Assembly (NCBI GenBank): GCA_030248295.1
Contig: JASANH010000626.1
Location: 248,001-312,000 of the forward strand
From: Mesodorylaimus sp. YZB2_4
Taxonomy: Eukaryota > Nematoda > Enoplea > Dorylaimida > Dorylaimidae
Direction of reading: 5' to 3'
DNA length: 64,000 nucleotides
The notes below the pieces were generated by a model. That model had not been told where the DNA came from. It saw only the letters and a list, made by a program, of their open reading frames with translations, and did not search any database. A program made the translations under genes and the position numbers. The first letter of the stretch is position 1. Each line of letters opens with the position of its first letter. Positions 1-11,543 of this stretch are shown here, in pieces.

Positions 1-3000
1 TTCACTGACGATATGGAACTTCCTCACTTTCGACCTATTCTTTCCTTGCAGTTGAGCCAAGTGCAGCAGATTCCTGAAGGACAAGAATTTTAGGCGACAG
101 CGTCAGATATTCAGTCCCAGACAGAACAGAACTCACTAGCCTTCACGAAGCGCACAAGCATATCAACCCAGGCTGCACTCCCATCCCCATCATGGCCCAA
201 ATTTTTGCATCCACCCCGAGACTTACTTGCTATGCACAACCACATGCGTGCATTCGTTCAGCGAAGTCGTCACCTTGCCACCGAACAACTGGTACTCGGC
301 AGCAGATAGATCCAAAGACGAATTCAAGATTTTCGTGCTCGCATCTTCGAGAATGTGATAGTTATCGAAGTACACCCTGTCAAGGCAATTACATACACCC
401 AATTTCAGCCTCCTTTGGCCACTCGAGAGGGCAGGGTACCGCATCATCAACATGGTACAGTTGACGATGTGCTATGCAGCCTATGTCCATGGATGAGAGA
501 CCCACACCACTCGATATGCCCTCTTTACCATTTGGTGCGACAGAAGATGTCCCACAGAAAAGGGGTAGAGATGCCAGAAGGTAAAGCCAGTCCTACTAGC
601 AGGTAGTGTGTCCTATGTCCCATGGTTATTGAGAGACCTGCCCAACCATGACCTGCTCACTGTAGTATGCATCAGCAGGCGAACCCTACCCTCCCCATTT
701 TCGAAGACTAACCCGCTAGTCCACCACTGACTTACCTGCATCGACGGAACAAGCCGTACTCATAATCGGACAGGTACTCCATCACCAGTTCATCCCTTTC
801 CTCGACGCTCTGCTGGTCCTGAAACGAGGATAACGCTTTTCCTGACGCACTGAACACTTCTCTACTTACCAAATTTGGCTTCACATTCTCCAAAATTTCT
901 CGCAAACTGTCAACAGTGGTTGGCTGCGTGTAACTGTCCCCGTACTTATCGAAATCACGCGAAAACGCTTGTTCGATCTCCGGCGTAGCGTACCACATGT
1001 CCGACGGCTGCCTGAAAAAAGAAGACATACTGAAAATTGACGAGCTAAAAATGATGAGTTTGGCAAAATATAGGGACTATCTGCGCCCCAAAACCCGCCC
1101 CTAGAATCTCCCAGTCACAAACATCAAAGCCATAAAAATTACCAAGCGACGAATGAGTTCTGACGAATGCACTCAATCAGCCAGTGGGCCTTGACCACGT
1201 TCGTCAATTTGCTGCTGCTAATATTCTGCACACGACACGTGTTCTTCTCAGCCACTACGCAGAATGTCTGCCCGCCTAAAAGCATAAAACATTTCACATT
1301 CAATCAGAGCACATCCCTATGTTCCACTAACTCGTAATTGAAACTAGGTCAAGTCTTCAAATTTTATCATGACGGTCCGAAAAACACATCTCAAGCACAT
1401 TGATTCTCCTTGTGGTAGACACAAGACACGCTAAAAGCCCAGTCAGACTTCGGTGTTTTTGTGTGATACCAACCGTTTCTCATTTAGTCAAAATTTCAAA
1501 TACACACAACACAGGTAGGGGAATTGTTTGGATGAGGGAATTTTATGAAAGACCTCCCCCCAATAGAATAAGCATTACAGTAAGTCCTCAGAAATTTCGT
1601 AATTCAGTTTTTCAAGTAGCTTTCTATGTTTTATTTTGCCTGCCATTCTTTTCAACGACAAATTATAGACGTATTTTTTGCATCTTCATTCTTATTCGAG
1701 TCTGGAGTCGTACTCTGTACGAGCGTGCACATGCGTTTGCACAGCAACAACAGAACGGGGCTGTACTTACGCGGATTTTGGGTAATCTTTCCGCCAAACT
1801 CGGCTATTTTCTTTTCCAAATCGTTTTTCATATATTCCTCGCATCCGCCAATAACGCAGAACTCCTTGCCCTTGAAAACATCTGACGTCCTCTGTACGCG
1901 TCTGACATCCGCTCCAATGAACTGAGATCCCAAAGTTGGTCGTGCAGCCAACTGATGCGCCGTTGCAACTCTTCGTTTCTTGGCTGGCGACGACCCATCA
2001 GTTCGCAGTTCATATTTCTGCGTTAATCTACCTTCGCTATCCTAATACACCACATGGCTTCAGTTAAAGCAAAGCGAACATAAATTTAACACTTACCGTC
2101 CTCAACTTATGGAATTCATCCACCGTCATCGCGTCGTACCAGTTCTTATCATCTCGTATTTTCTGCACTCGTGGAAACCGGAAACTGTAACCGACAGCGA
2201 ACTGTTTGCTGTAGTTGATTTCAGCCGCTCTGACCTACAAGAACAACATCAACCACAAACATATCAACCTCAATACCTAAACTTACCTGAACTATTTTCG
2301 AATACTGCGGATCGATATAAACGTCTGCTCTCTCTGTCCCAATTTCGCACCACTCCGGAATAGTCCTGCGTAACGGATTCATGTTCAAATGCAAATTCAA
2401 ATCGTACAATTCCTTCATCGTGTATCCACTGCCCACTTTCGCCACCGAAAGAAATTTTGTTGGATGTTCTCCTGGAAATAATTCCAAATAAAAGCATTAA
2501 AAGCCCCCCCCCCCCCAAAAAATATTCGTGCTACTCACCAGACACTGCCGGCGGCACCGCCAATCCCAGCAGAAAGTGGGACATCAATTTCGATCTCCTT
2601 CCCTCCCCGAAGTAGCCTCCAATAATCAGAAGATCGAAATCGTCGTTTATCGCGTCCAGATAATCCGGCTGAAACAGAAACTGCGCCTCGTCACTCTGAA
2701 ACAATCCGATCAAACATTAAGCATACCTTGATCTTCAACCAGCCACCTTCGTTACTACGAACATTCAGTCTGCAAAGGTTCCCTAGCATTCTCCACGAAA
2801 AACCCAACCCAAAGTTAGCTTACTTGTAGGTGGAGCCCGGACGCTTGATAACTATGCCTTCTTCCCGGCGTTCGATAGCAGAATTCATTGCATCGACCAC
2901 GTCTTGCCTTACAGAGCAATGACACATGATCACACTTCGAGCGCGGATCTGCAATACCCAAATCAACGTCCAACTTACGTAGTGCTCTTCAATTCCTGTT

Positions 3001-5325
3001 TCGCGAACATGAATCGCCCTTCGACTTCTATGAAGCATTCGCGCAGACGCTGAATCCTTTCCTCCAACGGTTTTAAAGTCAGCACTTCGTCATTGATCAG
3101 AAGACAGTCAAAAGCGACGAAACACGGGTGGATATCGTCGCCATCTTTCAGAGATTTCACATCGAACTGCTCGCCTTTGGTGGCTAGAAGTGTTCGCACA
3201 CGTTATACGCCTAGCAAGACCCTCAGCTGTACTCGCGTCCACTTACCAACACATTTAGCCTCCGGATTCCAACCGACCATTTCGCCGTCCAGGATACAAG
3301 TCTTTATGGAACTCTTGAAGGCCTGATGAATATACGGCGTGAAACTGCCTTCTTTCGGCGACCCACCGTACGAACTAGTAAACTCGTTGGCACTGAAAAG
3401 AATCGATCGATCGGATAACTACCCACCAGACCCCATCGCTTCCTGCAGGGGGCATTGCCACTACTCCTCACACAACGAACGTCGGACTTCATCTCACAGG
3501 CTTGCCCATTTCCCCGGAATGTGACAGACACTTACTTCCTGCTAAAATACTTGTACTCGTCCTCTCGCTTGTGCAATTGAACACGTTCTCCATCGTACTT
3601 CTCCTCCACATAAAACGAACGTTCGCCCATGATCTCAGTCACTTTCTCCGGGGCAGCTCTATTCGCTAACATTGGTCGGAACGGGGTAAATAGCTGGATC
3701 TGAATCATGTCCAATCTGGTCGCTGGATCGTGCAGCTGCTGACAAACGCGCTGCAAAGATGTTGTCACATCGTACAGCTGACTAGCCTCCGGATGGAACA
3801 TGGCCAAAACAGAATTTTCTTGCATGCCGATCTGAAAAAAGAAGGATTTTCCTCGAAGACCCTAGTAAAATCCCGAGCCTCTCTTCAATGCCAACGAAAT
3901 CATATTGTAAACAAAAATTCCCAGGGTCAATAATACAGCCGTACTTTCTTCACATGCACAAAACCAGGATCAAAGGTCAAAGATAGGATAAGAAACGGCT
4001 TATATTTTGAGCCCTGTTCTCACCTTCATCTGTTTCAGCAGAATCCGAATCAACCATTTCAACTCTAACGCACTGACTGATCGACATAACCATTCCAATT
4101 CTCGATCCGTGGCGACTAGAATATAGATACCGTAAATCCGCACTTATAGCCCTGGTAAAGACACCTTTGACATCCCAGACCCCTCACTTATATCCCCTAG
4201 AGGTAAACCTGCCGTAAAATATGGGCATATACGGCAGAAGATGCGTTTATGCGCGCCTATTTCTTTGATTTACTTTCCTGATCATTTTGATCGCCATCAC
4301 TAATAAAAGTGCATATTATTAGGGTCTATATACAACTACAAAGTGTTAGAATAATGGTAACTTTCTACACGAGCATATGCCCCAGGTCTGCTTGAAATCC
4401 TACTCTACGAGTATATCCAGCTCACTCACTGTATATCCCTGGATTGGGTGCTTTGAAATCCTACAGCACAGCTCTGGTGGGGAGGGGGAGATTCATCGTT
4501 TGCCCCTCTAAGAACAGCACCTTACCCTTATCCTTCGACGCATTGGCCAAGGCGATGGCATCCAATCTCCGATTCACCTCCTCCAGCGACAAATTTTCAT
4601 TCGATTTGCTGACACGATGTTGTAAAACTTCGCTGGCCACAGCTGCGAAATCGCCAGTCGCGTCAGCACTGCCTCGTGTATGATGAGGGGCACGATAGTT
4701 GAGTAATCGCTTGGCATCGTCGCCTTGTCTATTCATCAACAGAACTTCGATCAGTTTTTTAGCCAACATGTGCTAAAATCAAATGAAATTACGTGCATTC
4801 GAATTATTGAAAAGTGCACTCGTTCAATGACTCACCTCCTTGAATCCATACGGCCCTCGTTCCTTATCAAATCCAGGCAATAACAATCGCATTGCAGGAT
4901 AGAATGAGTCATCCTAAAACACATTTCACCCTGTTTTCTGGTGTAGCCATGTCTGGCGGGCGCAGAGGTCGGCTAGACGAAAACCCCGACTAAAGCAGCC
5001 AAGTCTTACCACAACGGCTGAAACATCAACCCGAGGGGTAGACGTATCCCAGCCAGGGGGAGTATCGATCGTTGGATCAATGTCTCCGACTCGCCAAGGC
5101 GCGCAGGCAAAGGATCGTACGCCCATCCAAACGAACTAAACTTCAACTTACAGTTTTCTTATTCCCATGAATCTCAGTGTGCTTGCGCCTCCAAAACTCG
5201 ATATAGCTTTTCAGTCGTTCTCGTCTCGTCTCCGGCTTACTCGCACCACTAATCACGTCCAGTAATTTGCAAAAATTATCAAACGGCGCTGTCGCCGCCA
5301 CAGTCGTGGGCTTCGAATCTGCCAT
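1..5325 (-). CDS. lig4: DNA ligase IV (partial at its C-terminus)
   Basis: ATP-dependent ligase that seals double-strand breaks in non-homologous end joining with XRCC4. I read 17 exons (high to low): 5325-5152, 4913-4836, 4772-4526, 4115-4024, 3831-3536, 3392-3247, 3183-2979, 2907-2824, 2769-2727, 2695-2539, 2471-2287, 2234-2097, 2017-1771, 1275-1143, 1011-736, 376-227 and 73-1. All phases fit and give 908 codons; human LIG4 has 911, so only the end of the second BRCT domain lies outside. The DNA-binding domain is followed by the nucleotidyltransferase motif EEKYDGERV, whose Lys falls near residue 275 (human K273), then CILDGEM, REEGIVIK and WLKIK. Next come BRCT1 (FCVIGG, IAEFGG), a linker like the human XRCC4 clamp (FDKYGDSY) and BRCT2. 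The start follows a TTTTAG acceptor by 4 nt, which suggests trans-splicing. It is the last gene of the four-gene cluster. Exon 8's acceptor was chosen by alignment to the family. Confidence 0.95.
4925..5115. repeat. Dispersed repeat copy in LIG4 intron 1
   Basis: This stretch shares blocks with 10565-10815 (UBE2T intron 3). Both have AAGTCTT followed by GGCTGAAACATCAACC, then GAGG, CAGCC.GGGGA and a final ACTCGCCAA. The copies are diverged and differ in length. The family is not recognised; it carries no coding sequence. Confidence 0.6.
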
Positions 5326-5337
5326 ATTTCTAAAACG
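5326..5337 (-). other. Probable trans-splice acceptor of LIG4
   Basis: On the minus strand CGTTTTAG is followed by only four bases (AAAT) before the LIG4 ATG. The preceding coding end (BCD1) is 130 nt away. Such a short leader after a T-rich AG fits spliced-leader addition to an internal operon gene. Equivalent sites are at 9154-9155 (BCD1) and 11345-11346 (UBE2T). No SL RNA gene is visible in the window. Confidence 0.55.
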
Positions 5338-5454
5338 ATGGGCTCTACCAACAATGCAAAATTGGGCAAAAAGTCAAGATATCCAGGGTCTAATCCCACG
5401 CTCCAAAACCACACAATCAACTGTCTCAAATCGTTTTACTCATCCACGTTGCCA

Positions 5455-8400
5455 TCAAGCCTGTCTGATCTCGCCTTCTTCCAATTCACTATCATCCCCG
5501 TCTGAAGACGCGTAATGAAATCCTAACAAGCTGAAATAATCATTTCTCTTTGATTTATCCGCCTTCCCTCTTTCTTCTTTCACATACATGTCTGGATATT
5601 GTCGTTCGCTCATTGTGACACTCATTTCTGATCTCGATCCCTCGGTCTCATTCTCAGCTGACAAGGCGACGGCCAAATCATCAATCGCTTTGCGTTTTCC
5701 GATTCTTTTCGCTGCAAAAGGATTCCACGAAGGTTTACTTGATCTCGATCCATTCTGAGATCCAGGATAACCATTTTGATGTTGATTCGATGATGGTGGT
5801 GGCCGCAGCATCCGACGTAACGGACGCATCGGAGGTTGTGCCGACGACGGGACTGCATCCGCTTTTGAAACCTGACTGTCCGAGTCCCCAAGTAACTTTG
5901 CCTCCGAACAAGTCGATTCAAGAGTTTCAGCTATCGATCCATTTTGGACGACCATTCCCGTCCCTCCGTCATTCGGTACCTGATCATTCTTTCGAGACTG
6001 CCTCTCCTTCACAATCACAGCTGGCTTAGCAACTTCGTCCATCAACCGAAATTGCTCGACCAACGTCCGAGGCACGGGATTCCTCTCCCATATTCTCTTT
6101 TCCAACAACAATCGCTGATCTACAAGAAAAGAACAGATTTATGAGAAGCAACAGCTTAAATGTGAAACACACTCACCATCTTCAGTCAGAACAGGAAATC
6201 GTTGGTCACTCGATCCGCCAGCACTGACAACGAAAATGGTTGGGAATTCAACAATAACTTTGCCAGCCAAGTTGCCGCATATGGTCTGCGAATTATCCAG
6301 CTTGTAGTAGCTAAACGAAAGGCTTCTTTTATTCTCACCCATTCTGGTCGTTCTATGGGAGTGTCGATTTCCAGTCTCTTTGCAGCGGGCTAGGGGACCC
6401 TATCTTGCCAGTATGTAACTATACCCAGCCTGCGCCCCATCAGGCATGACAAGATAAAGATTAGAGAGCCTCCCAATCATCGACTCCAGAGAGATGAAGG
6501 GTGAGTCGCTGACCGCCATGGGTGCACGCACGCAGAGAACTTCACCACCCTCTCTGACAACCAGAATTGAACCCAGGCTGACAACTTTCAAGCTCTACCA
6601 AGCAAACGGTGACACACGCCTTTACTGCAACACCCCTGAGGTGACCCTAAACGAGATGCTCCCACATAGCATCCTAAAATAAAGTACATACCGCGTATCC
6701 TTGGTCCATCCATTCCTTTCGCACTTCAAATAGCACTTCCACGCCACACTATCCGCATCCGATGCCACGTGATATTTTGCAAATCGACGATCCTCGTAGA
6801 ACTGGGGGATCAACAAGTCGCAACCGTGCCTGGCCTTCAGAAACTGTCGAAGAAGCGTTTCAAGTTTTACACTTTCTGGATTCCTGCAAAACGAAGAAAC
6901 CCTGCCAAAAAAGTCAGAAAAACTTCAAGCCAGCACTCACTTGTCAGTCTGCAACCCATAATTATCCGCGTCTACGAAAATCCACTCCATCCTCCAGAAT
7001 ATTGTCTCCGCCCTGAAATAAGAGCAGTGAACTAAGTTGACTTCACGAACGACGGTATGAGTGTTTGTCATGTATGGTCATGCGGGGGGGGGGGGGGGCA
7101 ACCCTAGGTTCGGTCGGCTAAAGCTGTCAGATTGCCCTGTGCATGCATAGCCCCAATACCTGGATGAAGCCTCATTAAAAGCATGTTTACACTCCCTACC
7201 CGTCATGATAGATCAAGAAAAAAGGGTTAATGGGCAGGTGCACTTGGCTATGGATGAAGTATGACATGACATGAGGGCCGACCAGTCTGTTTTAAAATAG
7301 CGGGAAAAATTGCATAAATTCCTATATTTGCAAATTAACCAATCAGCCTTGCCCTGTGGTTATTCCTACGCCAACCACGAGACCACAGCCGCCATCATTT
7401 CTCAATCTCGGAAGGATAAAGGGTGAGTGAGGTGAGGGAGGATAAGGGCCTGGCAGGGTTTTGGTAGCTCTCTGTATGCGTCACCTCCCCCCATCGTTAG
7501 ACATACAAGGCAAAGTAAGAGTTTCACACACGTTATCACTCGGGTGGGAATTAGCGTTCGTACGGGATCCCGGTCCCGATCCCGATAAAAAGGGGTCGGG
7601 ATTGGGACTGAATATTGTGGAGATAAAATGTTTTTATTGCACCAGGGAATGGGGCTGGTGTTATGGGAAACGAGCTGTAGGGGTGATAATGGCATGATCG
7701 GATGAAACTACTCCCATAAAATGATTAAGTCCCGCTTTTTCTGATGTGCGATTTGCACCCAGTTGAATATAGTAACAGCCCGCATTTGCCATCATTAGAT
7801 GGTGGGCCTGCTGCAGAAGCTGGCGATATTCTGCTTGACACTGACTCTGACTGACTCTGCCACTGACACTGACTGACTCATGGCCATCAAAATGTTTCAG
7901 AAGGAAAAATATAGAGACCTTGGCGGATGATTGAATTGATAGAGGGGAGGGGAAATGTTTGCTAATTTGTAACTGATTCTTCGCTTGCCTGATTTTGAAT
8001 GCAATGATGAATACTGCACTAAAAATTATCCAAGGAAAGGAAATCTGTGGCTTTTAATTTGCTGGCTACTCAAGGTTGGGTTGTAGGTCATCTATAGCCT
8101 ATGAAAAGCGCTCTCTTTAAAAAATCCCGATCCTGATCCCGGTCGGGATTGAGCGAGTCCCGATCCCGATCTTGATCCAGAAAATAATGAAACCGAACGA
8201 ACGCTAGTGGTAATCGAACCAAGGGCTCTCACGCTGGGTGCGCACTTACAGGGGAGGGTTCGACTCCCGCCTGCGTAAAAAATGATTGTCAAATATGTGT
8301 TCCTTAGCCCTCTAGTGCGCTGTATTATAGTGCTTGGCTATGGATAAAGTATGACATGACATGACATGACATGAGGACCGACCAGTTTCCAGGTCGAGCA

Positions 8401-9130
8401 CATCGTAAATGTCAAATCAACCCCCCCCCCCCAAACTCGCTTCCTATCGAAGGTTACTTACACTGGATTATACGTGCTTGAATTAACCAAGCTCTTCGCC
8501 ATTCCCCAAGGCGACATTTCCAATCGAATTCTACGCTTGTGGCATTCACAAACGAGGTTCTTAGTCTGAAACACCAAAACTAGTCAAAGCACATCGTAGG
8601 TTCAAAGTAAGAGGACTCACCTTCTTGAAATCCCGTTTCTCATTCTCCGATTTAGCCAGGCCCCTTGCATTCTTGTCAAAAAGCCTCGACGCTTCTTCCA
8701 AAAACCGGTAATCTGAAATGCGCACACAAACCCGATGATTGATCGTCACTGGTTCTGAACTTGAAATTTCGGGGCAGTACTTCATCTCTCCAGTGAAGGC
8801 TCACACCCACCATAGGTAGAAACAGTCATCCCAGTGTACCCCTTATGCCTTACCACTCAACAATGTCAACGCATCGAATCGATCCAACGCCACCATTTTG
8901 GTCCTGTCAGCCATACCATCGCACCCGGACCTCGTCTTGTGAACTTTGACGCAAGGTAACGAACACGTTCTCACATAGCAGCCCGGACAGTTGTACTTGG
9001 CTTTCTGATCTTTGCAAATTTCACATCGATCTTCAATATCCTTTCCCGACGCTTCTATTCCCAGCGACTCCCCGAGATCACGACCGTCTGCCGAACTCGA
9101 CTCCACAATCTCACCTTCTTCCATCGTCAT
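5455..9130 (-). CDS. BCD1/ZNHIT6-like box C/D snoRNA assembly protein
   Basis: Homologue of BCD1 (ZNHIT6), a nucleoplasmic factor needed to assemble or stabilise box C/D snoRNPs. Seven exons fit in phase: 9130-8854, 8712-8621, 8565-8462, 7012-6941, 6883-6692, 6343-6177 and 6119-5455, giving 522 residues. An acidic N-terminus (MTMEEGEIVESS) is followed by a zf-HIT finger with paired cysteines (CEICKDQ, CPGC, CSLPC). The BCD1-specific core DYRFLEEASR, FWRMEWIFVD and LLIPQFYEDRR comes next. The long final exon encodes a polar, probably disordered tail ending in an ELEEGEIRQA segment that echoes the N-terminal acidic EEGEI. The coding end lies 130 nt above the LIG4 start, and the ATG follows a TTTGCAG acceptor by 22 nt. 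Intron 3 (1.45 kb) is filled with mobile-element debris and intron 5 holds a second SINE-like sequence. In-frame ATGs exist at 9130 and 9124. Confidence 0.88.
6400..6665 (-). repeat. tRNA-derived SINE-like element in BCD1 intron 5
   Basis: On the minus strand a tRNA-like head has an A-box-like GCTTGGTAGAGC (about 6602-6591) and a B-box-like GGGTTCAATTC (about 6576-6564), followed by a roughly 160-bp non-tRNA body. It sits entirely inside the intron 6344-6691. Only one copy is visible here, so its SINE status rests on the Pol III boxes. Confidence 0.5.
7243..7290 (+). repeat. SINE tail fragment
   Basis: The 3' part of the SINE family also seen at 8207-8392: CTTGGCTATGGATGAAGTA followed by ATGACATGACATGAG and CCGACCAGT. 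No tRNA-like head is present. Confidence 0.55.
7552..8206. mobile_element. hAT-type MITE (655 bp) in BCD1 intron 3
   Basis: Terminal inverted repeats TAGCGTTCGTACGG (left) and TAGCGTTCGTTCGG (right, minus strand) match at 13 of 14 positions. They are flanked by 8-bp target duplications, GTGGGAAT (7544-7551) and GTGGTAAT (8207-8214), with one mismatch. Eight-base duplications and TAGNG-type ends are typical of the hAT superfamily. Both ends carry GATCCCG/CGGGATC palindromic motifs and the interior has a CTGACACTGACT-type simple repeat. There is no transposase, so it is non-autonomous. Confidence 0.75.
8207..8392 (+). mobile_element. tRNA-derived SINE copy in BCD1 intron 3
   Basis: The head contains TCTCACGCTGGGTGCGCAC and a B box GGTTCGACTCC. 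The body reads TGTGTTCCTTAGCCCTC, then GTGCTTGGCTATGG, and it ends in (GACAT)n. The same order occurs on the minus strand at 13663-13817 and 30463-30560. It directly abuts the right target duplication of the hAT MITE, whose insertion may have cut the 5' end. Confidence 0.75.
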
Positions 9131-9299
9131 TTCATCTGGGCATGCCTTCACTCCTGCAAACACTAAGACTATACTCCAGTCAGCATTTCCTAATTCCAAT
9201 ACAACCCGGACTTTAGTTCCGCCTCGTCAAACAGCTTCTAATCTATTCCTGCACATTTTACTCCTTTACACGCACAATGTTTAGGCACCGCACGTTTCC

Positions 9300-11335
9300 C
9301 TAAACTTCATCGTCATCATCATCCAAAAATAATTCTTCCAATCGTGCTCGCTTCTGCTGACGTGCCTCTGGCACTGAATTTGCTTTCTTCCTCTCGCCCG
9401 ATTTTGCCGATGAGGCATTTCTGGTCGGCGTCACTGTCTTCGCCTTCTTTTCCCCGCTCGACGGCTTAACATTTCCATTGATTATCGACTTGCTGCTACC
9501 GCCACTTTGGCTTGTGGACATTGTCTCACTTACTGGACTCGATTTCGAATCTTTCACTGGCGTATTGGTTGCTGATGCAGTGGCAATATTCACTCGGGAT
9601 TGGGACAAAGCTGAATTTCGAAACATTTGTGCTGAATCCGCTTTATTCGTACTTGATGGCGTTTTTACAACTGGCTCATCTCGAGTCTGAAACGATAGTC
9701 AGGCACATCAGTTAAACCAAAATCCCCCCCCCCCCATATACTGCACCTTCATTTGGCAAAGTGCTTCTTTCCTGGTTTTGGAACCAAACAACGATCCTGA
9801 TCGAATACCAGCAGTCTGTGAAAGCGGCCGGTATGACTGATCTTGCGAGATTGTCTGAAAATGACGACCTTGTAACATTTGTTCGTCAGGGTTCACACAA
9901 AGAGCGAAAAATGATTATTCCTGATTTTTTCCAGGTTTCCAAAAAAGATCTGATTTTTCCCTGATTATTTTCGCACTGTTCGAGCACTACTACATAGATC
10001 TTAACTGATTTCTTGACTTCCAGCACGATCAGCGGGTACATAGAAAAGGCGGGTGACTCCAAAGTCGGAGCCTCTAAATACAACCTTTCAGTTTTCCTTG
10101 ATTTTGGCTCCAAAATTTTCATTTTTCCTGATTTTCCAGGCAATTAGATTCCTTGAATTTTCTAGGTTGTCCAATCTTGTACAGTATGAAACCTGCCCAT
10201 AAAAACGTTACTAAAACCAAAACTTACCATCTCTGAATTCTTCTTTTCACACTCACTGCTGTATTCCGCATTCTCACCAGCATATATTTTCGTCCAGGCA
10301 CGAGCTGTGTTCATATAGGCCTCCTTGTCGAGCAAAAAATTTTGAGCCTAAATGAAAGAAAAGAAGACATTTCCTCTGTCGTGCAGATACCAAGCTGTGG
10401 CAGCACCACCATGCCTGTACTGTAGGTCACTCCCACTGACGATGAATTTTGAATCAATAACTTTGTGGGATTAAGCCTTTCTTGAATTTTGAACAGGCTG
10501 GTTCTGGTCTTAAAAGTGGGCACCACATTAAAACTGTATTAGCTGCCTCACTCTTGTGTAACCAAAGCAAACAGGCGTAGGAGGCAGGTTGGCGACCGAA
10601 GTCGGTGGGGCAAAAACTCTTGACTGGAGCAGGTAAGTCTTGCGATTATACTGTACCTGCGGCTGAAACATCAACCTGAGGAGTTAATGTCTTACAGCCT
10701 GGGGAGATGGCCCCAGGCACGAAGGTTACACTTGCCCGACCCTTTTTAAATCGCGTAAGCTATGGGTCTAAGCGTGGATGATAGGTGATCCAGCGAAGAC
10801 CATCAACTCGCCAACCCACACTTCCCCCATCTACTTACGATATCTTCATCCAATGGATCATCGGGATTCGGTTCAGCCATCAACATCTTGATCGAAGTCA
10901 GAACTGTATTTATATTTAATGTCGGCTTCCACGAACCCTAAACACAAACCTAGTCTACGTACTTATCCCACACCAAAATACTGTATCTCACATACTTTGT
11001 CACCAGTCTTCAATATCTCCGAACAAATCCGCCCCTCCTTATCGATATTCGGATGATATATTTTAGTCAGGAACCGAACACGAGGCGGCTCGAACGGGTA
11101 TCGTGCTGGAATCTCGATACGCAATATAAAATGGCCATTTTCGTATGGTGTTCCCTCTTCTCCAATGATTTCTGCAATCCATTCGCCGCAAGCACCTCAT
11201 GCTGCACATTATTCCTCAACAAAGTTGCACCCACTTACTCGCTCGCAATACGTCCAATCGACCGCTCTCCAAAGGCACGCAATTCTTCAAATCCTTTACC
11301 TCTTTCATTAATCTTGTCGTCCTAATCGATGTCAT
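9300..11335 (-). CDS. ube2t: Ubiquitin-conjugating enzyme E2 T-like with long C-terminal extension
   Basis: E2 of the Fanconi anaemia pathway, which in vertebrates monoubiquitinates FANCD2-FANCI with FANCL. Six exons fit in phase: 11335-11239, 11171-10996, 10937-10839, 10347-10228, 9854-9747 and 9686-9300, giving 328 residues. The UBC fold contains [21 protein letters not shown], the HPN motif (YHPN) and catalytic Cys82 in GRICSEIL. It continues with [23 protein letters not shown] and an alpha-helical end ([14 protein letters not shown]) in the UBE2T pattern. About 170 further residues are Ser/Thr/Lys-rich and end in an acidic DDDDDEV. Human UBE2T has 197 residues and a much shorter tail, so exons 5-6 are a lineage-specific extension. 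The ATG lies 9 nt after a TTTTAG acceptor, and the stop is 170 nt before the BCD1 start. A generic E2 is less likely because EPNPDDPL and the spacing match UBE2T. Confidence 0.85.
10565..10815. repeat. Second copy of the intron repeat in UBE2T intron 3
   Basis: Partner of the 4925-5115 copy in the same orientation, sharing GGCTGAAACATCAACC and flanking blocks. It is longer because of an extra AT-rich segment in the middle. Type unknown. Confidence 0.55.
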
Positions 11336-11543
11336 TCCCAACTCCTAAAATATTAAAACTACACAAAAATACAATATCACAAATCAATGTACACGGCTGA
11401 TTAAACAGCCCACGGTGTCATCTCAACATCCAGAATCCACTTTTACTGACTAGCCCAAATCAATCAAATAAATTAAGATTTCTCTAAAGTCTAAACATTA
11501 TAAGTGATTCCAAAAATATCAAATATCGATCGCATCCGAATCA

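Noticed and set aside
1400-1925. Open frames of 160 and 99 codons on the plus strand
   Set aside because: They lie across a LIG4 exon and intron on the other strand and show no features.
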